A stretch of DNA of 64,000 bases from Apostichopus japonicus (taxonomy: Eukaryota > Echinodermata > Holothuroidea > Aspidochirotida > Stichopodidae), in contig NC_092565.1 of the NCBI RefSeq assembly GCF_037975245.1, positions 18,455,999 to 18,519,998 on the forward strand, given 5' to 3'. Made by a program: the position numbers and the translations under genes. Shown in pieces: positions 53,411 through 63,982 of the stretch (its first letter is position 1; every line of letters starts with the position of its first letter). The notes under the pieces are model-generated. The model saw nothing but the letters and a program-made list of their open reading frames with translations. It had not been told where the DNA came from and did not search any database.

Positions 53411-55020
53411 AATCCTCTTAACTACTTCTAAAGTTTCAAATAGAAAACTTAGGAACTTTAGTTATCAAGAACAGGGCTCAAAATTTAAGAAACTTTTAAG
53501 GTTGTCCTTCAGACAACCTTACCTTCATATTTGATTGTCCGAAGGATTTTGTGGTTGTCCAAATGCAAGCACTTGGATTTTAAAATGGCGTGCCTTGCGC
53601 GAGAGTCATACGTAAGTAATACTAAAATGTATCGATTTAGCCTTGTAGGAGAGTACCGTAACGTTAGGCTATGCAGGCCTAGTCTATGGCCTGAGGCTTA
53701 AGTCTTACGCTTAGTGACTAATCTTATGGAGATCGAAAAATCTTGGACAGAACTGTAGTGTAGAGTTATAGACATTTTATGTCGTGTATGACACTGTCCA
53801 TGATTAATCATGTTGGGTTTCGGGAATTCTCTGGTAGTGAAAATGATTTTTGTTATCATTGTTGTACTCCAGCTAGCTTGTCATAAATGCGTGCGGCTGT
53901 GAGGTAAAAAGCAAGGGTGGTTGCGGCTGCCAGGGTCTGTACTCTGTAGTGTAAAAGTATGCAGTACTGTATGTAACCATTAATGCATACGTACACTATG
54001 CACATACAGCTAGAATGTTGGATTTCCCCCTCATTGCAGAACGTACCAAAATGTGATTTATTTCTTACGTTGTTTCTAATATGAATGGAGGGCCATAGCA
54101 ACGAGCTACAATAATGTTTAGGTGGATTTTTATTTTAAAGAAAAGGGATTTTCCAAGTTTTGTTCAAAGTGTTGAACATTTACTGCAAAAAAGCAAGTAA
54201 TATCATAATAATATCGTAAATAAGCTAAGCATGGTGTTAGGTTGTCCCACGTGATTTTTGGTCGTCTCGGACGATCGCACTACCGTTAAATTTGAGCCCT
54301 GAATAGAGAAGTCAAATAACAACCACAATATTTCCATCTTTTGTCAGTGTATGACAGAATTGTGCAACAAGTTTCCAGCACAAATTGTTTCTCATAAGTA
54401 GTAAACACAGACTGGTAATGGTATTCCTGTTAATGTACATCAGTCAACCACTGTTGAATAAGATTGCTTTAACTAAAGAAATATCTTATATACTGAAAGA
54501 ACCTTCGTAACATTTACACATCTTTTTAAGAAGTATATCCGACTCTTGTTAACCAAAAATATATGCCTCACCTAGCCTAGGCTTATACCTCTTCACCTAG
54601 TGTAATACTAATACTAGGCCTATGTCGCGAATCTGGGTAAGCACAAAAATGTAACGATAACGTCAGTGCAAAAACTTAGGCCTAGCTGGGAGATCGATGG
54701 GGATATTGCCTAAGTGTTTAAGTCAGCTTGACTACTTCAAAACGATAAATGAGAACACAGTATACATACAATTCTGAATTCCTCTTTATAAAAAGCAAAT
54801 TCCGAACAACTTCAGCTACATCACTAAGAAACAGCGGCTATAGGGGTGCTGTTCGAAGTACTCCAGAGTGAACAATGTTTACCCTGCCAACGTGACCTTT
54901 TGACCTTCAATTCGGAGTCGCTTGTTGGGTAGCCATCGTTGACTTTCCAGTTAGTAAGATTCGATATACATGTATATATGTATGCTTTTATACGCTATTC
55001 ATTTATCCAAAAATATGTGT
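53411..55020. other. Intergenic, probable promoter region of PACRGL
   Basis: No exon recognised. The first untranslated exon and start of transcription of the - strand PACRGL gene may lie here. A direct repeat of TGACCT is at 54893-54906. Confidence 0.4.
54893..54906 (-). promoter_or_regulatory. Perfect DR2 nuclear-receptor half-site pair
   Basis: TGACCT-TT-TGACCT on the + strand, i.e. AGGTCA-AA-AGGTCA on the PACRGL strand, about 2.2 kb upstream of its ATG. DR2 is a known RXR/RAR-type binding arrangement. Sequence match only. Confidence 0.4.
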
Positions 55021-55029
55021 GGAAGGAGC

Positions 55030-55075
55030 AATTACCACAGAAATACATCACCTGCGATGTATTTCTGTGGTAATT
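55030..55075. repeat. Perfect 20-bp inverted repeat with 6-base loop
   Basis: AATTACCACAGAAATACATC, loop ACCTGC, then the exact reverse complement GATGTATTTCTGTGGTAATT. No mismatch in 20 pairs. Confidence 0.97.
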
Positions 55076-55210
55076 ACATTGGCGCATGGGTAATAGTATA
55101 CAGTTAACGATAGCTAACATAATGCAATTGAGTATTAACTTGAACTTGAAGGGCACAAATGTAAATCTGTCAATGGATACTGATCACAAATCGGGTATAG
55201 ATAATTTTAG

Positions 55211-55540
55211 CCTTTGAAGAAGATACCCAGCAAACACAAAAACGTTTTTAAAACGTTATTAAAACGTTTCGTCTTTTGTTTTGATAACGTTATTTGTGGT
55301 GTAATGAATATGTCACGAAAACGTTTTCAGGCTATTATTTCAAAACATTTTTTCGTTAAAACATTAATATAACATTAATACAACATTAATATCTCATAAA
55401 AACGTTATGCCGACGTTTTTATAACACCACATTTAACGTTATAAAAACATATTTTATAGGCTCTTTTAAAATGTTATGATAACGTTTTGTGTTTGCTGGG
55501 ATCCTGCTAGGATCGAAAGGTCAGGCCAACTTACTTGGCA
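55211..55540 (+). repeat. Hammerhead-core-like repeat, copy 3, interrupted by a MITE
   Basis: Left part GCCTTTGAAGAAGAT (55210-55224) and right part ATCCTGCTAGGATCGAAAGG plus TCAGGCC (55501 on) join into the same order as copy 2, with the 275-bp CCCAGCAAACAC element in between. Confidence 0.8.
55226..55500. mobile_element. CCCAGCAAACAC-type MITE, 275 bp
   Basis: Terminal inverted repeats CCCAGCAAACACAAAAACGT and its near complement ACGTTTTGTGTTTGCTGGG. The interior is built of repeated AAAACGTT/AACGTTTT words in both directions. The flanks suggest a very short target duplication (AT or GAT). No coding content; superfamily uncertain. Confidence 0.85.
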
Positions 55541-56047
55541 AAAAAATATGCTAAGCAGATCCACTTCCCACAAGAAGAAAGGACCAGGTAAATAGTTATA
55601 ACGATAACCCTTGTTACCCTATTATCTACAGATCGTATATTCTCTTACTATGAGACTCTAAGGGATATTCGGTTGGATGAAGTGAATGCTTAGCAAAAAT
55701 GCTGGAAATTGAGTCAGAATAGGGGGAAATCGTATGCGGCATCGCATTTACTATATGACGGAACGGATTGTTGTTTTGCATTTTTGAATATATTTTGTAA
55801 AAGAATACGGCAACAGCAGCGTCACATTTAATAATGTCATCATGCCAATTTAGCTGCAAAAGGTTTTACTTTTCTTTAATTATGATGTTGAAATCATGAT
55901 GCAAAGAGACGGGTGAAAATAACATTGCTACAAAGAAAGTCATATTTTGATGGAATTGGAAGTTGTATAAACATTCTAATTGTATCGTATTTTATGGATA
56001 AACCAAACTATAGCTGCTTCTCTACCGCAAAAAAAAAAACATGGTAA
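55541..56047. other. Intergenic, nothing recognised
   Basis: AT-rich stretch between two converging copies of the hammerhead-like repeat. Confidence 0.5.
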
Positions 56048-56104
56048 ATATGAAAAAGTTAGAGGGCCTGACGTTTCGATCCTTACAGGATCTTCTGAGT
56101 TTAC
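56048..56104 (-). repeat. Hammerhead-core-like repeat, copy 4 (5' part deleted)
   Basis: On the - strand: CTCAGAAGATCCTGTAAGGA then TCGAAACGTCAGGCCCTC. Stem and GAAA are intact; the CUGAnGA block has lost bases. Confidence 0.65.
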
Positions 56105-56555
56105 CTGCTAAGATGGAATCATTTGTCAGGCCCTCTATAGGAACGTACAACAACAAAAAATGGTTCCATTGACTTACACACTAAACTCGTCACTTAAAAG
56201 GTCGGCTACTGACAGCATATATAGATCATGTTTTCAACTGACACATATCCTAGGGCCCACCACATCATAGCTGAGGTCTTGGCCAGTTTCAAGGCAACTT
56301 TCCATATCATGATCGTTTAGATTTTGAGCTTGAAGAGGAGCAAGTTCAGCACACTGAACCCCAACCCTTCCATCTGCTCGTACGGCGGGAGTAATATCCA
56401 CATTTAACCAAAGGTTTTCTTGACTAGTGCTTTATATCATCTTCAATCCTCCTTATTTTCACACTATCTGTACCTTGATTTATGATCTTTCACATGAAGG
56501 CAGATAAAAACGACGTAAGCGACTGGAAATCTGCCGAAACAAACACTGCAGTAGG

Positions 56556-56900
56556 CATAGGGTAGGAGCCCAATTTGATTTTTTTTGGGGGGGGGAGGGG
56601 GGGCTGTAACGACTGTAAATCTAACCAAAATTTTTCGCACGCTCATAGGCATGCATCGGTTATTACATCGCATGCCAATTACATACAAACATTTGCCGTG
56701 TTGGTACCCTTCCATATTGGTTATTTTTCGTTACAATAATAATGATAATTATAAATAAGTTTAACCATTGAAAAACACATCGCAATTTATTTTCTTTTAG
56801 TACGTGCCCGGAAAATTATTAGCATATTGCCCGAATTTTCACAAAAAAATATTTGGTTGGGGGCTGCAGTCCCCCCCCCCCCCCGCTTCCTACGCCTATG
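56556..56900. mobile_element. hAT-like miniature element of the CATAGGCGTAGG family, copy 1
   Basis: Perfect 8-bp target duplication GCAGTAGG (56548-56555, 56901-56908). Ends CATAGGGTAGGAGCCCAATT and, inverted, CATAGGCGTAGGAAGC. Inside it shares AAAATTTTTCGC and TTTGGTTGGGGGCTGCAG with the copy at 59247. No transposase. Confidence 0.9.
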
Positions 56901-57228
56901 GCAGTAGGTCATTTTGCGCCATTTTTTTTACGTGCGGATGTACAAAATTTACTGTAATTGTGGCATGGTACCTTTATGCATTATTGTCTGCATGCTTGGA
57001 ACGATCTCGAAATCTAAGTACTGTATTACAGCATTTAGACCCTAGGAACACCATGCTGCTGCGATGGCCTGTTAGGTTGGTCGGGAAGCATTGCGCGTTG
57101 GTGTTTGCTGCAGGTCGTGTGAACTGCACCTATCAGATGCATTGTCATAATGGCATGGCCAAAAAAGCCAATTTGACTGGGTTGATGTTAAAATTAAGTT
57201 AAACCATGTCCACTAAGAGGCATATTGA

Positions 57229-57470
57229 GGCACGTAGCCAGGAATTTGCCAAGGGAGGGGCGAAAATATAGGCAACCTATCAGAGCCGTAGATATGTCAT
57301 TGCAAACTATCTAAGCGTAGCGCCACCATGGTTGGCGCGAAGCGTACAAGAACATTTTGGCTGAAAATGCCTCCCAGATCACTGGAAATGGCACTTCCCA
57401 GGCCTTGTAAGTTGCATCTTAGCATTTTCTCTTTTGAAATTACTAGGGACATCATAAAAACATTTTAATA
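57229..57470 (+). mobile_element. GCGCCA-core repeat family, copy with GGCACGTAGCCAGG end
   Basis: GGCACGTAGCCAGGAATTTG, CCAAGGGAGGGGCGAA, then CTATCTAAGCGTAGCGCCAC, TTGGCGCGAAGCGTACAAGA, CCCAGATCACTGGAAATGGC, CTTGTAAGTTGCATCTTAGC and TTTTGAAATTACTAGGGACA, in the same order as the reverse complement of 58752-59147. The far end is not defined. Confidence 0.8.
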
Positions 57471-58751
57471 AAATAATAAAAATATGCTCATTCATCTTTT
57501 TGCTCGCTAAGTAATCAAAATTTAGTTAGGATTAACTTTATCCTCATGGTTGCCTATGTTCGACTCCCCGCACAATCACTTTTTATAAATTTTACACTTT
57601 TATGGTGGGGTCTTGCATTACTGTAATTTTGACATATAGATGATTTGATTGCCCAGTCAATTTTCATTTCAAAAGATGAAGTCTGAGGAGCCGAACAGCT
57701 TCATTTGTCTGGTAGACTAAAATTTGGAGATTCAAACTATCAAGTTCATCAATTGTTGGGTGTTTAATCTTCACTCGGTTAAAAAAAAAAAAAAAATGTG
57801 GGGTGTGGTGGTCTGATCAACTTGTTCTATTATTACCTGCAGTAATTGACCAATGTAAACCACCACTTTTGTAAACCACCTAGACTAATCTTTTTGTAAT
57901 GTAAACCAATGTAAACCACCTAAACTAATCTTTTTGGTGAATTTTCATAGAATTACTCTCGAATACTCTAAAAAATATTCTCCCTTCCACAGCACTTTGA
58001 CTCAAAACCCAGAAAATATTTCTTAATCTACAGATGCTCATTTTTATTGTTACAACAAGACTCTAACAAGAAATTAAAGACATTGCTGAAGCTTTCACTA
58101 ATTTTTTTTCTTCATTTATTTGCATATAAATTCAAGGTCTTTTCTTATGAAAAAACAGAACAAGAAACATATTTATCATACACTGGCAGTTGTTTGACAC
58201 CTTTGTGAACAGTAACATCCAAGTGTGGCAGTATTCAGCTCATTGCACAAAACTTTATCAAAGATTCATTTGAATTTTAATCAGTAATTTTTTTTTTTCA
58301 AAGAACAAAAAACATGATACATATATGCTGACAAAGCACTTAAGAATAAAACAGCAAGGGAAACTAAACGAAAAAGAAGAAAAAAGGAAATGTTTCAATT
58401 ACCAAAGATGACCTTAGTTGGCTACACCTAGTGCACATTGCATCGAGTACATGGATGAAATAGGAAATACATCTTCTAAAATGCTTTGGTGAAAATATCA
58501 TTCATCCAAATTCTTTGCTTTTTTGTTTACTCTTGATATGTTTTTTTTGTGGCAGTTTCACATTTATTTATTTTTAAAATGTTTACTTAAACTCTTCAAA
58601 GCTTTGAAATTGCCTTTTTCAAGTAAAATATTGTCAATGTTGTGAGAAAAAAAGAATTAAAAATACATTGTAAACTGTGCTATCTACAATTTATTCAGTT
58701 TGTAACTTTTTCATCAGATGGCTTTATTCAAGAACACGAGGATACAATATC
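57471..58751. other. Intergenic, no gene seen
   Basis: AT-rich with poly(A) tracts (57781, 58292 region) and the repeated words TGTAAACCACCT at 57855-57915. Nothing coding. Confidence 0.5.
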
Positions 58752-59147
58752 AGGTGCGTATCCAGGGGGGGGGCGTTGGGGGCGCGCGCCCCCCGGGTAA
58801 GGAAAAGAGGAGAGAAGAAAAAAGAGAAGAAAAAAAGGAAAAGGAGGGGGAAAAAAAGAAAAGGAGGAGAGGAAGGAAGGGAAAAGAAAAAGAAAAAAGA
58901 GAGAAAATGGAAAATCCGCCCCCCCCCCCGAGCAAATTTTCTTTATGACATCGCTAGTAATTTCAAAATAGACAATGCTTAGATGCAACTTACAAGGCCT
59001 GGGAAGTGTCATTTCCAGCGATCTGGGAGGCATTTTCGGCCAAAATTTTTCTTGTACGCTTCGCGCCAACCCATGATGGCGCTTCGCTTAGATAGTTTGC
59101 CTACAGGCTTCGCCCCTCCCTTGGCAATTACTCGCTACACGCCTGTT
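58752..59147 (-). mobile_element. GCGCCA-core repeat family, copy with homopurine block
   Basis: One end CAGGTGCGTATCCAGG, the other (inverted) CAGGCGTGTAGCGAGTAATT followed by GCCAAGGGAGGGGCGAAG. It contains the family core in reverse (GATGGCGCTTCGCTTAGATA) and a 109-base run of purines only (58799-58907). No matching target duplication was found. Lys/Glu/Arg-rich frames here are artefacts. Confidence 0.75.
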
Positions 59148-59246
59148 CGAATTTGTAAAGCAAAGAGCAGATATAACATCATATCAGTGAGCATTGAAAT
59201 GCATGTTCCACGATGAACAGCCTCAAAAACTGTCTATGTGTGTAGT

Positions 59247-59690
59247 TAATAGGCGTAGGAGCCCAATTGGATTTGGGGGCTGTAATGACTTGCCCGAAAA
59301 AAAAGCCAAAATTTTTCGCGCGATTCGCGCGCGTTCAACGTATCGATGCCAATATCATATAAGCAAGCATCGCTCATTACAGTGCATGGCATCGTGTACC
59401 GCACGGTCCGTGAAAGTTGCACAGTATACCGCTGGATGCTATGTAAACAACCAAATGTCTTATGTAGATGGAGAAAAATCATACAGATCCATTTATGTCA
59501 AAACTCTCTTTTACAGTAGTAATGTCGGCCAAGCTTCGAACTTTATTTTAATTACCAAGGAGATCATTTTTAAGCTATTCATTGCTATTTATTTTTCTTT
59601 CAGTAGGTGCCCGAAAAAGATGGGGAAAAATTTGGTTGCGGGGGGGGGGGGGGGCTGCAGCCACCGCATCCTACGGGATCTACGCCTATG
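59247..59690. mobile_element. hAT-like miniature element of the CATAGGCGTAGG family, copy 2
   Basis: 8-bp target duplication TGTGTAGT (59239-59246 and 59691-59698). Left end TAATAGGCGTAGGAGCCCAA (one-base irregularity), right end, inverted, CATAGGCGTAGATC. Shares GGGGGCTGTAATGACTTG, AAAATTTTTCGCGCG and GGCTGCAG blocks with the copy at 56556. Confidence 0.87.
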
Positions 59691-60209
59691 TGTGTAGTGT
59701 TCGCTTTCGATATACCTGATATCGGAAATATCTGCTATTTTTCATTTCCTTCAACCAAGTTTTATAATAGCCATTATAAGAGGTTTTAATATTTCTACAC
59801 CAATAAATTAACTCTGTCTGAATTTTCCAAAATTTCCTCACCAACATTCTTCATCATACTTTCCTCTACTCGTGCAACTTTGACCTGTCTGTTAGGGGAT
59901 CAAGGAGGTTTTTCTATATTGCTTGTCCATAGATTGAATTTTGTGCAACATTATGGGTATGTTTTCAAGTGATTTTATTCACGAGAAATGTGAATTTTCA
60001 AATTCTCAACAAATAATGGGCTTAAAACCTTGAAAAGTGGGGCTTTCGGATATTGTGGGCCGTGACGTAGAATCACCTACAAAAGCAATGATCCATAGGA
60101 CATGCAATGAGGTCGAACATGATGTGTGACTGGTGATAATCTTCAAAAAGGTTATGGATGGCAAAAACTTTTGGGAAATACTTGGTTCTCAGGCAAAAGT
60201 GTACATCTG

Positions 60210-60366
60210 GTTGGTCATTTTCAAGCCCGAGAAGTGCTATTTCCGGTGATCTGGGGGGTATAAAAACCAGAAATTTTCTTGTACGCTGCGCGCCAACCGA
60301 TGGTGGCGCTTCGCTTAGATAGTAATTCGCGCCCCCCGGGTTAGAAAATCCTGGATACGCGCCTGA
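60210..60366 (-). mobile_element. GCGCCA-core repeat family, third eastern copy
   Basis: On the - strand: CAGGCGCGTATCCAGGATTT, CTATCTAAGCGAAGCGCCAC, GGTTGGCGCGCAGCGTACAA, CCCAGATCACCGGAAATAGC, ACTTCTCGGGCTTG. Only one end is recognisable. Confidence 0.75.
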
Positions 60367-61213
60367 ATATACTGTGAATACATTACAGAGACAACATGGA
60401 AAGTTCATCATTCAATCAAAAGTCTGATATAATTTAGAAACAGTATTGTTTTTAAGTTTCAGATCTAGGCAATTTTATATGATATCGTCCATTTATGGTT
60501 TATCAACAGTTCAAAATGATTTTCAGGGTACATAAGAAAATAAGGAGGGAGGGCCGGGGGGGGGAGGGATTCTTAACTATAAATCTGGTTTCTTTTTAAA
60601 AACAAGTTAACTCCAAGTTGGACCTTTCTCTTACTGCTGAAGTAAGAACAGTTGTGATGGGAAGGTTTAAAGTTACACCACAAGTGGGAAGAAAAACCTG
60701 TCTGAAGGAAAGAACTCTCCATTTTAAAACAATATGGGCGGGGGGGGGAGGGGATTTCAAAGAGTACTGGATAGGGAGGGGATTTCCTATAACCTCCTCA
60801 AATTTCTAATTTATCCCAATCATTTAGTTGACAGGATGCTTCAAGTTTTTTTTATACCCGCCCTCGACTCTGGCACGATAGTCTCGTCCACTTCAATACA
60901 TTGCTACAAAGCTGACCAAATTATTCATGGAATAAATTACACTTGGATTTAAAAAGCTTAAAAAATTTAAAAAATAGCTTCTCGATCAAGGAAACGATGT
61001 ATCACAGAATACAATGAATTAAGATTTTATTAAACAGTAATTAAATTTACATCATTGGTAACAAATTTTTCAAGGTCGAAATCTCGGAATAATAAAAATC
61101 ACAGAAAACGTGATGTTAGAACGAAAGAAAATTTGGATTAAGAAAAGAAAAGAACAAACAACGAAACCAAAAGAAAAACAGAAGAAAACTGAAGGATGTG
61201 CCGATGGTCCTGT
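60367..61213. other. Intergenic / 3' flank of the right-hand gene
   Basis: G-runs at 60555 and 60735. TTTATT at 61026 (AATAAA on the - strand), about 190 bases past the stop of the gene at 61214, is a candidate poly(A) signal. Confidence 0.5.
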
Positions 61214-61314
61214 TTACGAAGACTTCCATATCTTGAGTTTACTGACTTTGCGCACTTTGGAATCTGGTTTAATAATCCCCTCTGAGATTTCCCCCGTCAC
61301 TGAAACCTTCTTAG
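61214..61314 (-). CDS. Right-hand gene, last coding exon
   Basis: After CTCAATTTCAG|: completes an Ala, then KKVSVTGEISEGIIKPD, SKVRKVSKLKIWKSS and TAA at 61216-61214. Confidence 0.72.
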
Positions 61315-63732
61315 CTGAAATTGAGATGCGGAGAAAATATGTTTACAAATAAAAAGAAGACAGTAACTAACTTCCGAAACAAAATAAATAATTTAATATT
61401 TAATTGACTGTGAACACCATTATTATTATCACCTCTTTGATGGAGTAAAGAAAATAGTGGAGTGGGCTAGAATAAATTTTGCATATGTGTTCTCAGAAAT
61501 AAAGTGTGATGTGCATATGAACCAACTCAAAGTCTCAAATTTTGTGGTGCTCCATGCTAGCAATTTCCTTGATGAAGAAGGAGGGGCATGAAGTGGAGAG
61601 AGAAGTGATGGTCCTGGGGGCCAAGAACCATAACAACTTCAATGGGTGAAAAATAAAACCTGGAAAGGGGCCTAGCAAGGAAGGTATTTATGGTCCTGTT
61701 GTCCCTCACCCCACCCCTACCCTCCAGGCCCCCCCAAAAAATAATAATCAAGTAACAGATAATGTAGTTTACTTTGTACTCAAGGTTTCAAATATTTATT
61801 TGTATTATAAAGGGGAACAATTGCTGCTTAGAAGTACAAAGAAACCCAGCCATAATAGCTCAAAATTTGAGTTTTTTTTTGTGTGTTTCACAACTAAACT
61901 AAATGATTCAAAACATATTAATACTGTTCTTTGTCACTACATAGGAATCTGCCTTCGATGGTTGAACCTAGCCCCCCCCCCACCCCCAACCCCCCTTTTG
62001 TTAACCTTTGAAACATTGCTATCTGTTTTGACTGGTTTGGGCCTATCTAAATATTTCAATTTTGGGACTTGGTCTGGGACCTTATTATGCTGTAGTGGTT
62101 TGAGTCACTAAATCCTCTTGAAAGGCTTGAAAAGTTGTATTTTTTTTGTAGGTCCTATCAATTGGTAGTAGATTGATGGTTCCACGACTCGTGTACTCAC
62201 CTTGGACGGCTGCTGATTGCATAATCTTCTGTTTTCTCTGCCGTAGACTTGTCACCCTCCGCAATTTAGAAGTTGAAGTACTCTTCTCCTGAAGGAGACC
62301 AAAATAGCAGTTCGATATTAAAGAAGTCTGTTTTCAATTAGACCTTTCTATCAAAGTATATATGTTCTCATTTCTATGGAAGAAAGTTCTATTTTACATA
62401 TCTCAGACTTTTGAATTAAATGTTATTCTTTTGATCATCAAGCATGAATTTAGTTTCCTGAATCCACTTTTTGACTACAATTTCAAGTTATTTTCTTGTT
62501 TTGTACGGTGTTGCTAACAATTCGTTGCTATTTTCCCAGAGGACTTTTTCATTTTTCCTTACACAGGATCGACCAGGTTCAAGAACACAAATGAAAGCCT
62601 TTTAGCGATTTAATTGACCCTTCAGACTATTTAACCTCTGTTAATTTCAGTACTGTCTTTACAAAGTGCTCACTTAGTATTGTCAAATTCTGTCAGGTTT
62701 ATTTCTTTTTCACATCTATATATATTTCTTTGTAAAATGTGTATTTATTTAAACAAATACACACACACAAAAAAGGAACACAGAATGACATCTCAATAGT
62801 AATCTACAATTTGAAAAAAAAAAACACTTTAAATTACATGTGAAGACATTCAACAAGCCATTAATTACACTTAATGAACCAGTAATTTCATTAACTAACA
62901 AAATAAACTGAAGACTTGAAAACAATAAAGAACTATGTTTTTCAAAACATTTATGATTATGAAAGCTTATTTTAAAGTTTAATAAAGCAGTCTTCACATA
63001 TTATGCATGAATGAATGACCGAATAATTAATATATACAAGTTGAATGCTTGTAAAAAAGCACAGATCTAGTTTTATTAAAACACCCTTCACTGCTTTACT
63101 TTAAGGCATTGATGACTCGCCCCAAACCGTGTGTGGCCATCTGAAAAAGTTAACTTTCTGTTGCTTGCAAGTGACGTTTTGTTTGTGTCGCTACAAAATG
63201 CAGACAGTAATGAAACGTGATACCTTGTTATCTTTAGCTGGACCTAAGATGTCCATCGCTGTATCGTTTATACACTGTGCTGTGGGTATTGACCACAGCT
63301 GTACGTACTGACTGTACACTAGTGTCTAATTACCAACGGTAGCAAGCTGTGTGTGTATTTCTTGGGATTGATGGTGGTGTCTAACACTTCTGTTACACCT
63401 CATTCGAAACTAGGTCAGATTACCGGCATTAGACGTTTCTTTTTGCCCGAGTCTTCACACCCTTTAATTACCCATATCATGCTTTATTCGACCACACTAG
63501 ACTGACGCACCTCGTTTTTATCTCGGACAGAGAACCTGCCGTTTATCCCCGCTGTGATCCATTGACTCTGTACGTCCCAGGGCTTCTCATCATCTCCCAT
63601 GATCCTCTGTATCAGCTTGTCCGAACTCTTGCGGGAAGTGTCCAAGTTAAGATTCTTTCCGTCCTTTGATTTCTCCTCGTAGAGTGAATACTGCTCTGGG
63701 TCGACGTCCAACATACCAGCTTTGGCTAAAAC
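61214..63732 (-). CDS. Unidentified protein, three C-terminal exons; possible Ras-association/ubiquitin-like domain
   Basis: Exons 63732-63511, 62288-62201 and 61314-61214 join in frame (phases 0, 0, then 1), giving the last 136 residues and a TAA. The first encodes VLAKAGMLDVDPEQYSLYEE, a Lys/Asp/Asn-rich turn, SSDKLIQRIMGDDEKPW and NGRFSVRDKNE. The pattern 'hydrophobic - short acidic loop - P..YSLYE - ... - L..dekPw ... F.vR' resembles the second half of Ras-association (RA) or other ubiquitin-like folds, which bind small GTPases. The remaining exons encode a basic, Ser/Thr-rich tail: KLRRVTSLRQRKQKIM, then AKKVSVTGEISEGIIKPD and KVSKLKIWKSS. The N-terminal part is outside the window, so the family cannot be named. 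Exon structure, splice sites and the absence of stops in 136 residues make a real gene very likely; the RA assignment is an inference. Confidence 0.75.
61315..62200 (-). other. Last intron of the right-hand gene
   Basis: GT..AG, phase 1. Contains a C-run (about 61972) and G-rich sequence near 61550-61735; no repeat family recognised. Confidence 0.7.
62201..62288 (-). CDS. Right-hand gene, penultimate coding exon
   Basis: 88 bases: EKSTSTSKLRRVTSLRQRKQ then KIMQSAAVQ and one base. Acceptor CTCCTTCAG|, donor CAAG|GTGAGT. Confidence 0.75.
62289..63510 (-). other. Intron of the right-hand gene
   Basis: GT..AG, phase 0. AT-rich; nothing else recognised. Confidence 0.75.
63511..63732 (-). CDS. 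Right-hand gene, internal exon (RA-like segment)
   Basis: 222 bases, 74 codons, phase 0 at both ends. Acceptor CTCTCCCAAG| on the - strand, donor GAG|GTGCGT. Confidence 0.8.
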
Positions 63733-63771
63733 CTTGGGAGAGGAAAGAGGAAACAGAACAAGACAAAGAGA

Positions 63772-63982
63772 GTGTTAGCTCAGTTGTTAACGCCGGTGCC
63801 TTTCAATCATAAGGTCCCGAATTCGAGTCACTCCAAGATTAATTGACAATTCATAATCATGGACGTTAAATACGAATCTAAGAGACTGACTTCGGACAGC
63901 TTGCGGCTTTGATAAGCCAATGATGGCTTCTTCGCGAGTTCCTGCTTGCAAAAGGATCTAAAATACATACATACATACATAT
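63772..63982 (+). mobile_element. tRNA-derived SINE, copy 2
   Basis: Same head (TTAGCTCAGTTGTTAACGCC, B-box region ATTCGAGTCACTCC), same body (GCTTGCGGCTTTGATAAGCC, TTCGCGAGTTCCTGCTTGC) and (ATAC)n tail as 4435-4684, with a small internal deletion. Inserted within the right-hand gene, antisense to it, about 40 bases upstream of an exon's acceptor. Confidence 0.88.

Noticed and set aside
56804..57202. 132-codon open frame on the + strand
   Set aside because: Begins inside a hAT-like miniature element and runs through its target duplication; no family signature.
58718..58982. Lys/Glu/Arg-rich frame and its Phe/Ser/Leu-rich antisense
   Set aside because: Product of the homopurine tract within a miniature element.
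59194..59697. 167-codon open frame, the longest in the window
   Set aside because: Almost entirely within the hAT-like miniature element at 59247-59690, ending in its G-run; no transposase or other motif.
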